A stretch of DNA of 64,000 nt. Origin: Diadema setosum (lineage: Eukaryota; Echinodermata; Echinoidea; Diadematoida; Diadematidae). The stretch's first letter is position 1. Every line of letters starts with the position of its first letter. Under the pieces are notes generated by a model. The model was not told the DNA's origin, made no database searches, and saw only the letters and a list, made by a program, of their open reading frames with translations. The stretch lies in the NCBI RefSeq assembly GCF_964275005.1, contig NC_092702.1, positions 35,720,316-35,784,315 of the forward strand, in the 5' to 3' direction. The position numbers and the translations under genes were made by a program. Positions 1 to 11,078 of the stretch are shown piece by piece.

Positions 1-1190
1 AAAGAATTCTCCGTGCATGAATCATAAGACTATGAACTACAAAATGTATAACAAAATCAATGACTGCCACGTGGTTCCATCTGGACTAACCACAAATCTT
101 GTTCTGAATACACTATCTACCATAATGCTATGTCATAGGCCCTACTATTTTACTATTCTCTGAAACTTCATATTAGTATTTGCATATTTTTGTTGGAGGT
201 GGAAATGGATCAAATGAACACATAAATGAATGCATTCTATTCAATGGTCGACATAAACACTGATCGGTAATTGGTCACAATGCAATTAGGCCTACGTGAC
301 GAATGGATTTAGGCCCTTGGAATTGTTATGTGATCCTAACACTTCTTCTTCTTTCAGGTTAGCGACCACAATCAACAATCCTCTGTCACTTTTGTACAGA
401 GGTTGGCAGTGCACTTTGCAAAAATTTTTCATAATTAGCTTAGATGATAATTGATAATTGCAAATAAGTGACTCACTTGGTAGTCCCTTTAAAGTTGTAT
501 TATTTTCTCCTCGAGACAATAATATGCCCTATTTTCCCTCAGTGCTACGCGTTTAGGTAAAGCTCAGTCACAATCACACAGACATGACTGCAGCTAATCA
601 AATGGAGCTTTTTGCCGTGTAAAGCCGTCTTATGACTAACTTGACTAGATCTAGGCTTCAGTAATGCCGCCCTGAATAGACGCTACAAAGGCAAAGACAG
701 CTCCTAATATCATCTTAGAATTTTACCAAAATGCCGACTAAGTAGTGACAAAATCCCTTTGAATAAGGACAAACACTCGTCTGGGCCGTGTATTGTTTGT
801 TTGGGGTCTTTTTTTAAGTCAGTTTCGCACATTATCGACCCCTCAAACTCGCTCGTGAACCCTATTCATGCAAAATTGTCATATATTTGAACCAGTTCCT
901 CAGGCTCGAAATGTTATTCTTAAAAAAGTCAAAAGAACAGAAGAAGGCTAGAAGAAAAAAAATAAAATGAAGAAAAATTGTACCAAAAAAAAAAATCCCC
1001 GTATTGTAGCTGCTCATACAAACTTATTTGTTTTCTTTGTTTTAAGAATAACATGCGGTATGCGTTTTAAGTCTTGTTTTATTCAAAATGACCATCCCGA
1101 CCTGTCTATCCTAGTGGCCACTTGTCGTTGCCCTTGTGGGTGCCGCTATTGACAGGTTTGGCCATACGTTATGTACTTGTGAAACTTTTG
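1..1190. other. Upstream non-coding stretch, no supported gene
   Basis: AT-rich sequence before the first gene. The only gene-like trace is a good 3' splice-site pattern (pyrimidine run then cag) ending at 358, followed by 26 open codons to a stop near 439; it matches nothing I recognise. Otherwise I see nothing beyond A-runs around 950-1000. Confidence 0.4.
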
Positions 1191-1194
1191 CAAC

Positions 1195-1455
1195 CTATGG
1201 CGTTCCATAAAGACAGACCTCGCGTACTGCCGTGTGTGTGGGTTCGGGGTACGTATGCAGCTTGCCAGATACAGTCATGTACTGCATTGTAGTACGGCGG
1301 CCGCCTGCGCCATCCAGCTCACGAGCCCGCCCCGTCGGTACCGGTACCGTACGCGCAGCGAGATAACCCGGCATCATCAGCCAGTAACATCCACATCACT
1401 GCTCAGCTCAGCAAACGTTAGTTAGGACAAATAGTAACAGTTTCAATTTCCTATA
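1195..1455 (+). promoter_or_regulatory. Probable GATD3 promoter / 5' UTR region (GC-rich)
   Basis: A locally CpG-rich patch in an AT-rich neighbourhood, with ggcggccgcc near 1300 and repeated taccggtacc/gtacgcgc words at 1335-1360. It lies directly upstream of the GATD3 start codon at 1456. No TATA box stands out. Assignment as promoter is inferred from position and composition. Confidence 0.4.
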
Positions 1456-4400
1456 ATGCTTGGTTTTGTACATCGCTCATCTAGACTGACCTGCTACTGT
1501 TCAGCCAATATCAAGAATATTTTTCAACGGACTTTTCATTCCACTGAGACAATGAGTGGAAATCGTGTGGCAGTGGTATGGCTGGGTGCTTTTATCATTT
1601 TTATCTCTAACTAATCTACAATTTTACAAAGTAACAGTTAACATTTTGGATTTACATGGTACTCTAGTTGTCATTTTTATTTGTCATTGCAGCGTGTGAT
1701 AAGTGACGCTGGCTAGAGGTCCACATATATACCCCCGCTAAAATTGGGGAAAAAATAATAAGAAAATATAATTTAGTGAACATTTAGAGATCTAACATAT
1801 CTAACAATGTTAGATAACCTCTGCTCTGCAGGACTGATTATACGCACGTTCTAATGTTAGATCTGTAGTTAAAATAGTGGCAGAAATATTGTATATTAAA
1901 CTAACGTTAGTCTGGCAGTCATACTTGTAAGTTTATGTTGAGCTCACTTATCAAAGATTTAGGAATGTGTATGTTGTGAATTGCCAAAATATGGGACATT
2001 GTTCTTCACATAGGCCTAGTCATACTTAGCCCGACCAGACGCTGTGCGGTACAGCGACTGGGCTGTGTATAGTTATGTCATACTAACAGTTTTCATAGAC
2101 TGTAGATGCAGTGATATATAAATTTAATCCTATTTTTACATTTAATGTACATTGTAGAGAGCGCACATGTTTCTGTCTAGGTTCATTGTGTCAACCTGCC
2201 CATGCAGAATAATATTCATGTGGGTGCTGTGAATTAAATACCGGGTACAAAAACATTATTGTGTGTGTGTGGCACATGTCAATGTACATCATGCACATGT
2301 ATTATGCTGGGAACCATTTTGTTATATGCAAAATATGTCCAGGTATAGCATCACTTAGCATTCTCAGGAGCCTCTGTGCATTGAATAAAAAGTGAAACCG
2401 AGTACTGGATATCTGAATAGAAATCCACATGATGATCCACCTGTCAAGTGTCATGCTTCTATTGTGCCTTTCAGGTCCTGTCTGGATCAGGAGTGTATGA
2501 TGGCAGCGAGATACATGAGGCTTCAGCGTAAGAATCTAGTAGTTTTTCAACTTTCCGTCTCTTCTGTTACAGTCAGACTGTGATGTCATACATTCATAAT
2601 CTATCACTTTTGTCTTACTTCAGTTTCAACAATGTATCCTTCCTTTCTGTCTGTAGATTCCCCTATACAGCAAACATGCCCCCAGTACTATTTCTCGTGA
2701 ATCCCTCCTTCCCCCCCCCCCTCCATCATTTTGCATAAATAAGGGGTTTACTCGGGTTATGTGAAAATTGAATGCAGGTGTAGATGACAGGCAATAACAG
2801 TTACTGATGTAAAAATGGTAAAACTACTGTATCCAACAGATGAGAATAATAATGGTTACAATATTATAAAGATATACAGTGATTATGGTTGTTTGTACAA
2901 TGCTTTACAACATATCACTATATGGTCAATGGAATAAACCACCACCTTAAGTGACTGAACCACTTATCCATTCCCTGTGAAATGTTCTAACCAGGTAACC
3001 ATTTTGCTAAATTTAAAACCAATTTTTCAGCTACCTACTGCATCCGTATATACTCCTGGGCAGAGAGGGTCATTGTAGAAGAAAGTATGTTGCTCAAGGA
3101 CACAAAATGCCATATTGTACCATAATGTAGTTTGTTTGATATCATGCAAGTTTCTGATGCACCCTACATGAATGTCAACGGCTTCCTCTGATTGTCTGTG
3201 TCCCCGCCAGTGTCTCTGTGCATCTTAGTCGTGCTGGAGCAGATGTGTCGTTCTTCGCCCCTGATGTCAACCAGATGCATGTCATCAACCACTCCAAGGG
3301 GGAACCAATGGAAGGAGAGACAAGGTACTCAAACCTAGTCCACAGTTGCTGATCTGGGCTCCACGTCGTATTAAAGTAGCTACATGATTTAGCAACTCTT
3401 GCTGCAATGGGAAGTATAATAGTAATAACAAGAATCCTGCTTTCTTATTGGCTGTTGAGACAAGTTTCCATTTTAGCAGGAATTTCTATCATAACTTCTT
3501 TTATGAAAGTAGATCCAGATTACTGTGGTTGACAAAGAATGGTAGACTATTTAGTTTAGATTGACAGCTTTTACAGTAAGTATTCTATCTTGTACAGTCA
3601 ACCTTGCTTAAGTCGACCTTGCATTTTTAAGTCAAATAGTCGTTTAAGTCGAGGGTCTTTTCAAGTCCTCTTCTCTTTATATTCTATTGAATTTAACCCC
3701 TCATAAGTCAAATTTTCTCTAAGTCGAAGCTATTTCTTCAGTCCAAATAGATTCAACTTAGGCAAGGTTGACTGTAGTCTGTGTCACATACGTGGATGAG
3801 ATGCACACAATTAAATCATTCAATATATAAATACAGTAACACTATGAGGTAAGTAGAAGATGGTGAAGACACTTGAAGAAAACTCAAAAGCGATCTTGCT
3901 TGCATTATATATTGGGCTACTCTGTGGTTAAACAACAAATCAAGTCATTTACTGTACACATTGAAAGTACACCAATGAGTAGTGTGACTTCTACTGTTGG
4001 AAGGAATGCAGAATTAAGAGCTGATTTCTGACAAAACCTTGTGCATAAGAGGGACTGATAATGAAATTCATAGTCTTCATTTTCAACATAAAATAAGTGC
4101 AGTATGGGGGGGGGGGGGGGCAGGTAGAGAAATGACCTGAGATGTGGGAAGTCCAAATTCATATGGTTTTATGTAGACAGCACACATTCATTTTGTGATC
4201 AAGCAACATTTAGCAGTGAGTATAACTAAAGTTCATTTCCTGATTTGGTCAAACATGGATAACTCCTTGGTGTGACCAGGTTAGACATGTTCGTCTAATA
4301 ATATTGTAAAACAAATATCTGCTAACATATAGATCTACGAAGTAGCTACATTTTCATGCATGAGTTACTGTCTTGATAAGTTATCATAGATAAGCAATAG

Positions 4401-7086
4401 ACTGCTTGGCTAAAGGTATTATTGTACTATTGAACTTAGCAGAGATCATTGTGATTGTAATGCTTTTTACAGGAATGTGCTTGTAGAGTCAGCCAGAATC
4501 GCAAGAGGAAAAATCGCAGCCCTGTCATCCCTCAGTGCTGGAAACTTTGACGCCGTGGTCTTCCCTGGTGGTTTTGGAGCAGCAAAAAACTTGTACGAAT
4601 ACCAAATTTTACCTTTTCATTGTCAAAGAATTACCTGGTGGAGAAAATCTTTGCATGTCCAATGATGCATTAACTCTTCATATTCAGCTTGTGAAAGTTG
4701 CAAAGTGGCAATAATTTTGTGAATAATCTTTTGTGCCTCATTCCAATGTCAAAAACATGGTAAATCCAAATGACAATTCTTTTCCAGTAGTTTTGAGCAA
4801 CAGGTCCAACTAGTTGGACAGCTCGGCTCAAAAATGCCAGAGGCGAGCAGCAAAAAGGCTAACTTTTGTAGTGCATTGCGGTAAAAACCATGATACACAA
4901 ACCAGCGTGTTTGGCTACAGTGGTAAATCTACCTGTGCACTCTTTTACAGCTATGATCGATGAATCTTATTTTAGAACTTCAAGAAAGTCCCATGACTAT
5001 AGTCTGTTTGTCTTTCAAAATAATGAAATATCAATATGTGACCTCATAAATGAAATACTTTCATCCATGCTGACAGTATTTATTTTTCTCTGTGCTATGA
5101 AGTGTTTGGTCAGTGCTGCTCAATACAATGTACGTGTGATCACTCGAAGAGTTTAAGTAGCATCTTGATATATAAAAAAAAAAACCACCAAAAAACAAAA
5201 ATAAAAAAGCTTGTAAGCTTTAAGGAGTTTCTATGTTTTTTCTAGCCAATTCCAAGTCTGGTGCTGGTGTATGTTATATGTGTTTCTCTTTGTTTGTTTG
5301 TTTTGGAGGAGGGATGGATGTTTAGCTGTCAGCAGCATTAATGTGATTTTGTTTTTTGTTTTTCTATCAGGAGTAACTTTGCTGTGGAAGGGTCAAAGTG
5401 CACAGTCATCCCAGATGTAGAGAGAGTCCTGAAGGAATTCCATCAAGCAAAGAAACCCATCGGGTATGAAAAGCTTGATGCATATGACATGTACCACCCG
5501 CAAAGTAGCTGTGTTCATGAGATTATGAATCCAAAGTGTAGTGGTATCCATTTGCAGTTGTTGTGTTTGTTTGATTTTTTCCCCCCAGTCTGTCTTCTGT
5601 AAGGATTCAAGCATGTGGAAAGTGCATGCCTGTAATTTGATTTCGTTTGCAAGCAATTTGGACTTGTGAGTATTTCACTGTTTAAAAGGCAGGCCATGCA
5701 GAAATTATTGAAATCACTGTATATTTTCTCATCTAGAATTTGATACATGTACGTGTACTTGCAGGCTTATGTGCAGTCTAGTCCAAAGTTTTCTTGCTGT
5801 TCTGGAATTAACAAAATCAACTAAACAGTAGCAGCTTCAAATGAGAAAATCTGTGAAAGGACGGCACATATGCCATTGCCAATGTAAAGTCAAATGTATG
5901 TGCAGTTGTGTGTATATGTTTTTGTATTCTCCATTTCTTTTTAATTGTCTTTATGTCAGTTGATATTAACATTTTCATGATTTTTTTTTTTTTTCAGTCT
6001 GTGCTGTATTGCCCCAGTCCTTGCTGCCAAGGTCCTGCCTGGCTGTAGTGTGACAGTTGGCCACGAGTCAGAGGAAGGTGGAAAGTGGCCATACGCTGGC
6101 ACTGCCGGTGCCATCAAGGAAATCGGATCCAAGCATGTCAGCAAAGACGTCACAATATCCTTTTGAATTTGGAGCTCCACAGGAGCTTTGTAATAAGATT
6201 GTCTCCTCATGATTATATTCAATGATTATATTCATCCAAAATTTATTGAAAGAAATTCATTTTGTTACCTTTTGAAGTTGGAATAATGTTGGGGCTATTG
6301 TGTAGTCATACTAAGTGTTAATGATATTTCTATCAGTATGATATATTTGGGACCTGAAAGTTGCCATTTAGGTCACGTGGCCTGGATGAAATTACAGTGC
6401 ACTCCCGTTATAACGAACACGGTTATAACGAAATTCCGGTTACAACGAAATAAAGTTTAGGGCCGCAACATTATCAACTCTATGTATTTTTATTGTTTAT
6501 TCATTCGGTTATAACGAAATTTCGTTATAACGAAAGAAAACTGCCAGTCCCGAGGACTTCGTTATAACGGGAGTCCACTGTACTCTTTTCATGCATATTA
6601 GCGGGGTCATACACATTAATTCACACAAACACACACACAAACACATGCACACACACAGACACGTGCACAAGTAATGTTTTCAGTAACTTCTCTAAACAAA
6701 CTGGAATATAATACAAACAATGTTACAAGCACATGACTAAATACCTTTTAGATTTGCTTCAAGTTTTAATGCTCTTGTACATTTGTCTTTTCATTTTTTT
6801 TTTTCATGGCACAGATACAGTTGAGCCAGCCCTTAATGTCTCTCAATCATAATGATCTGCATTAATCACGATCGTGCTCAATGTCTACTGCCCCGTACTG
6901 TTGTGAATACCTGTTGTGTGTGAGAAATTACTTGACTTTATTGTCCTTATCTTGAATTTTCACGAAGCCCATGTCGACGAAGAGAACAAGATTGTTACAG
7001 CGCCGGCCTATATGTGTGAGACAGGAGTCCATGAGGTCTTCGATGGCATTGGTCAGATGGTCAGCAATGTCATCAAACTTTGCTGA
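1456..7086 (+). CDS. GATD3: GATD3 / ES1 homolog, mitochondrial DJ-1/PfpI-superfamily protein (complete, 7 exons)
   Basis: Coding exons 1456-1575, 2475-2527, 3211-3324, 4473-4592, 5371-5463, 5998-6154 and 6964-7086 join in frame to about 259 residues, close to the vertebrate length. Five introns are GT-AG; the last is AT-AC. Residues 1-33 are rich in Arg, Ser and Thr and lack acids until the end ([10 protein letters not shown]), as in mitochondrial presequences; a second in-frame Met at 1552 (MSGNRVAV) marks the mature-domain start. Family signatures follow in order: [78 protein letters not shown] with the nucleophile-elbow Cys, [19 protein letters not shown], and [22 protein letters not shown]1/GATD3 belongs to the glutamine-amidotransferase-like class 1 (DJ-1/PfpI) fold and is mitochondrial; GATD3 has been linked to deglycation, but its exact role is unsettled. 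Poly(A) signals aataaa occur at 8082 and 8210. The protein assignment is strong. Confidence 0.95.
3387..3512. repeat. Partial copy of the gggcc-ended MITE seen at 8902-9063
   Basis: Shares with 8902-9063 the ordered blocks tagcaactcttgctg, caatgg, aataacaagaat, attggctgttg and tttatgaaa. It lies in GATD3 intron 3 and lacks the outer gggcctc ends, so it is a decayed or truncated copy. Confidence 0.55.
3595..3774. mobile_element. Pogo/Tigger-like MITE, 180 bp, copy 1
   Basis: Ends cagtcaaccttgcttaa and its near complement ggcaaggttgactg, flanked on each side by TA. A second copy lies at 43569-43746 with the same internal blocks (aatcctcttctctttat, agctatttcttcagtcc). TA target and CAGT ends fit non-autonomous Tc1/mariner-pogo elements. 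It lies in GATD3 intron 3. Confidence 0.8.
6155..6963 (+). other. U12-type AT-AC intron of GATD3
   Basis: The intron begins atatcctttt, a perfect match to the minor-spliceosome 5' splice-site consensus RTATCCTTT, and ends ttttcac. At 6944-6951 lies tccttatc, one base off the U12 branch-site consensus TCCTTRAY, with its A 14 nt from the intron end, inside the usual 10-15 nt window. Splicing here is phase 0 and restores the family-conserved join between ...KDVT and EAHVDEEN. No GT-AG alternative preserves that Glu-Ala-His-Val join. A pogo-like MITE (6395-6580) sits inside the intron. Confidence 0.9.
6395..6580. mobile_element. Pogo-like MITE with cactcccgttataacga ends, 186 bp
   Basis: Inverted ends cagtgcactcccgttataac and gttataacgggagtccactg, flanked by TA on both sides, with internal repeats of ggttataacgaaa. 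The ends match the widespread class of Tigger/pogo-derived MITEs. It sits within the AT-AC intron of GATD3. A truncated copy in reverse orientation is at 8493-8589. Confidence 0.8.
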
Positions 7087-8215
7087 AAAGCAAAAGTAAT
7101 ATCTTGCTAAGTGAAATACTGATTACACTGTGTAATCTTTAGTAATAAGTGTGGACATGAGCAGAGTTTTAAGTTTACTGCATGGTAAAGTCACTGACTT
7201 TTAAAGTTATGGTATGACTAAGCATCATCATGTTAACATTCATTTATGATAGAGACAAAAACTATAAATGAATGCCTGAGCGAAGCCTGAGCGAAGCTCT
7301 TGTAGCATTTTATATGTGGTCTTGTTACTTTTGATTTCATACAAAATGTGCCCCACAATGAAACAGTTTGTCGTACAGAGTCATGTGGTACTTGTATTCT
7401 ATAATGACCTTGATTCTTTTAAAAATTTCCTATTTTTAGATTATGACTACACAATATGACCATACGTTGACTAATAACAATTTTCATCTCATTAATTTAT
7501 CCTTCTGCAGTGGGTAAAGGTCAACATCCTTCCATTTATTTGTATAACAGAGCAGCAGTTTCAAAGATAAAGGGAGTACACACAAAATATATATACAGGA
7601 TAGAACTTCTAAGGTGGAACAAAGACTGCCCGTCAAAGATACCCTATTACTGCAGTCTATGTCAAACCCGTTGATTTCAGGCTGAAACCTGAAAGATATT
7701 TTTTAATTATCTCTCACAGTTTATTTATGGGGATCTCTGCTTGCCTTTTTATCTGTCTGGGTTATATTCTTCATCGTGTTCTTTGAGTAGATTCAATCAT
7801 GTCAATTTTCACTGGATTGGGACAGAACGTGTGAAGTTTTGACAAAGTAGCATATGTTTATAATGCTCTACTACTGAATCAGTGGTTATGGCGAGATACT
7901 GTACAATGCATGTTTGATAAACACATCATACACAGTAATTTCATAAAGTCCCAAAAGCTTTTGTGCAGTTTCTTCTGGATGTGCCAAATAGTATGTACAC
8001 TTCTCATCAATTTAATGATTTCAGAGAAGCAGAGAGCTTGAAGACATAAGACGACACATTATGATCTATCTGCAAATATGCAATAAAGTAAATCAACATT
8101 TCATTCCGATTTGGCTATCAGACTCCTGCTATTGTAGCATGTATGTTAAAACATTGTGAAAGTGTGTGTGTGTGCATCTGATGCCCTTTTCATCTGAATA
8201 TGGTATATGAATAAA
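7087..8215 (+). other. Probable GATD3 3' UTR and downstream sequence
   Basis: No coding potential is seen. Two aataaa hexamers at 8082 and 8210 could end the transcript, which would give a 3' UTR of about 1.0-1.1 kb. A short duplicated phrase (gcctgagcgaa) occurs near 7277. Confidence 0.4.
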
Positions 8216-8492
8216 ATGCTTCATATCAATAATGTATTTGGTGAACTTGTGGTGATTTCTTTTTTTTTTTTGGGGGGGGGGGGAGGAGGCAAGAATATCG
8301 AAGTTATTTTGAGACCCTCATGAAATTACAGATGTTACTGTATAAAATCACTTGTTTCTATATTTTATGCTCTTGCATTCTGGCTATCAGGGATATTATG
8401 CCATTCCCCATTCTTCAGAGGAAATCAAGTTGATACTTCTACTTCAACAAATGAAGAAAAGGAAAGTTTTACACTTTCAATTCTTGCTAATA

Positions 8493-8589
8493 CATTGGAC
8501 TCCCGTTATAACGAAGTTGTTGGAACTGGCAGTTTTCTTTCGTTATAACCAAACAAACAATAAAAAACATAGAGCTGATAATGTTGTGT
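8493..8589 (-). mobile_element. Truncated copy of the ttataacga MITE
   Basis: Matches the reverse complement of the 6395-6580 element: cattggactcccgttataac, then ggcagttttctttcgttata, then the aacaataaaaa...atagag...gataatgttg block. The far end is missing. Confidence 0.7.
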
Positions 8590-8673
8590 TGTACACACAT
8601 TTTAACATAAGAAAGAGAAGCCTTGGGAGATTATGATGGAATATTGTATCCATAACTGAATTCCTTTTTTTTT

Positions 8674-8677
<4 letters not shown>

Positions 8678-8707
<30 letters not shown>

Positions 8708-8806
8708 TTTTTAACAGTAGATACAATGCCTTATAGGATTATAATGGATTGTGTGTGTGCGTGTTGCATACGTGTTTGTATGTGTGTCTGTTGTGTGTGT
8801 GTCTTG
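8678..8806. repeat. (AC)n and imperfect (GT)n microsatellites
   Basis: A pure (ac)n run at about 8678-8704 followed, 45 bp later, by an interrupted gt-rich run to about 8805. Confidence 0.8.
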
Positions 8807-8901
8807 TGCTTTCTTTATTTTATATTTGGTACTACAAGACACCATACAGAATTCACTGCAAAAAGCGGGCATTCTAATCAGTGATGGTTGCATCTACTCC
8901 A

Positions 8902-9063
8902 GGGCCTCATTTCATAAAAACGTTGATATGATAGCAACTCTTGCTGGAATGGCAATTGTCATGGTAATGACAAGAATATGCAGCTTCCTGATTGGCTGTT
9001 GTTATGTAGAGTTGCCATTCCTGCAAGAGTTGCTATCGTGACATCTTTTATAAAATGGGGCCC
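8902..9063. mobile_element. MITE with gggcctcatttcataaaa / ttttataaaatggggccc ends
   Basis: 162-bp imperfect palindrome. Outer ends are complementary, as are inner blocks tagcaactcttgctggaatggc and its reverse near 9015-9040. Related partial copy at 3387-3512. Terminal inverted repeats with no ORF indicate a non-autonomous DNA element. Confidence 0.7.
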
Positions 9064-9760
9064 GTAGAGCCCACAAATGTCAAAATCGTCCACTAATGTC
9101 ATAACACGTCATCCATGAATGTCATAATTACCACAACTGACATAACACGTCAACCACAAAGGTCAAAATCTGATTAACCACAAATGTCGCAACACGTCGA
9201 CCACAAATGTCAAAATTTCCATTTTTACTGAGATGTAGATGTCTGAAAGCGTCAACCACAAATGTTAAAACTTATTACCTGCACTATAATAATGAAAAAC
9301 AGTGAATCATACTAGAATTTGATCAACGTTTGTCTGTCTGTCCGTCGGTCTTTTAGAAATGGCATGAAACCTGGTGGATGGATGAAGGTTGATCCCAGAA
9401 TTACCCGCAAATGTCAAAACTCATTGATTGCATTATAATAGTGGAAAAAAAGGACAGTGAATCATACTATAATTTGATTAAAGTTTGTCCATCTGTCTGT
9501 CTGTTTCGGGGGGGGGGGGTAGGAATGAAACCTGGATGGTGGATGTAGGGGGATCCCAGAATTACCCGTAAATGCCATAATGCATCAACAGTAAATGTCA
9601 AAACTAGTTGCTTTATTGCATTATGATAATGAAAAATAGTGAAACATATGATAATTTGATCAATGTTTGTCTGTCCGTCTGTCTTTATTGGGACTAGACC
9701 TGATGGAGGATGTAGCTGGACCCCAGAATTGCCGTTGAGGCTTTGAAGGTTTTTTGTTTT
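9064..9760. repeat. Complex tandem repeat (short acaaatgtcaaaa units then ~150-185 bp units)
   Basis: From 9070 to 9265 a degenerate 15-25-bp phrase (ccacaaatgtcaaaa, acacgtcaaccacaaa) recurs about nine times. From about 9250 to 9750 a larger unit recurs three times, each with caaatgtYaaaact, ttgcattataat, agtgaaWcatac, aatttgatcaa, tgtctgtcYgtc, gaaacctggtgga and cccagaattRcc. One diverged unit in reverse orientation is at 31480-31665. Confidence 0.75.
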
Positions 9761-10080
9761 GTTTTGTTTTGTTTTGTTAAATGGCGGCCTACGGGCCAGA
9801 TCTGGCCCGCCAAAAATTTCCAGAAAAAGAGCGACAATCACAGGTACATGTGATTACACCAAATTTTCTGAGTTCGCTCGCATCATATACTACTGACTTA
9901 ATAACTTTTGTGGTAGCTCTTCTTTTGTTTTGCCCAGTTCAGTGGCGTACCGTGGGTCGACTGATATGCTCCCTATGTGTTGGGTCCCGGTGCTCACTGG
10001 CTGATAACTTTTTTAAGGGATCCGATTGGGGGGGGGGGGGCACGTGCCCCATGGCGCCCCCCCGGTAGTTACGCCTCTGG
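9761..10080. other. Low-complexity and non-coding stretch
   Basis: (gtttt)n near 9750-9778 and a G12 run near 10028, then ccatggcgcc. The end (ggtagttacgcctctgg) hints at a decayed MITE end. No gene is supported. Confidence 0.35.
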
Positions 10081-10089
10081 CCCAGTTGA

Positions 10090-10260
10090 AGTGACATTTA
10101 AACAATGTGCTGGCATCTACAATCTACTTTAAGCAGGCAAATAAGCACTGAATTGATCAGTGTTTTAGTAGTGGCCATGATAAAAAATCATGGGCGTACA
10201 TACTCGAGCTCCTAGGATTCGAACCTACACGACCTCCAGACTACGTCGATGCAGGGCAGT
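10090..10260 (-). repeat. Probable tRNA-derived SINE fragment
   Basis: On the minus strand ggttcgaatcc (10212-10222) is a perfect pol III B box, preceded by tRNA-like sequence and followed by a body containing atgattttttatcatggcca and cagtgcttatttgcc. An A box is not clear, so this may be truncated. Confidence 0.5.
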
Positions 10261-10913
10261 TTGCAATCAGTTGCGATGAAAACATCTCGACGGAAGAATT
10301 TGATGAATTTGAATAAAATCTGGCACAGTTCAGTACGGTACGCTATAGTTCAGTTCGCTTGGTTTGCTTCAGAGCGCTCGAACGCACCCTTGATTCGCTT
10401 TATAGAGCGCTCGAAATGTTGCTTTGTGTAGCGTGACGGCGGATGACTCTGGTTGGCATGTAATTTGAAGCTATATACATTGTACATGTATTTTGGTGAC
10501 TAACATAACTATATTTATATAATATATCCCTCACAATTTGTTTCTTGTCCTCTGATTTCTCGAAGGCATCTTCACCCCCTTCTCTGGACATCAAGCTATC
10601 AATAATAGATATAAAATGTGTTATTTTCTGACATTGAATTGCATAGAAAAGTAGTGTCCCGGTGCACGGTGATGGAAAATGAGTGCCCAAATTCAGGAAC
10701 ATACCTTTGAATCATAATAGTATCATCGTTTGCCTTGAAAAATGATAAACCAATATAGGAGTAAGGGCTGTGTTGAAGGAATTCTCACTGACTGCAGATA
10801 TGGACAGAGCGATATAAGATTCCATAGGTCAAAGTGACTTTTAAGTCATTCAAGGGGATGGTCCCTTTCTTCAGCTTATGAATAATAACCATGATGACGC
10901 GCAGATCTACAAA

Positions 10914-11078
10914 CAGTGGCGGATCCAGAGGGGGCGCACCAGGCACGCGCCCCTCTTTATTTTTTGGTTAAAACAAAAGAAATAAGAAGAAAAATGGGGG
11001 AAGGGTGCGTGCGCCCCCCCCCCCCCTTTAATCTTGCCAAGGCGCCTCCCCTTTACGGAATTCCTGGATCCGCCCCTG
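10914..11078 (+). mobile_element. hAT-like MITE (cagtggcggatccag...ggatccgcccctg), copy 1
   Basis: 165 bp with inverted ends cagtggcggatccag and ctggatccgcccctg, an internal aaaacaaaagaaataagaag block and a C-run. Flanked by a direct repeat TACAAA. Three more copies are at 27458, 39070 and 61834. Confidence 0.85.

Noticed and set aside
8711-9041. Open frames over ac/gt repeats
   Set aside because: Produced by a microsatellite and a MITE.
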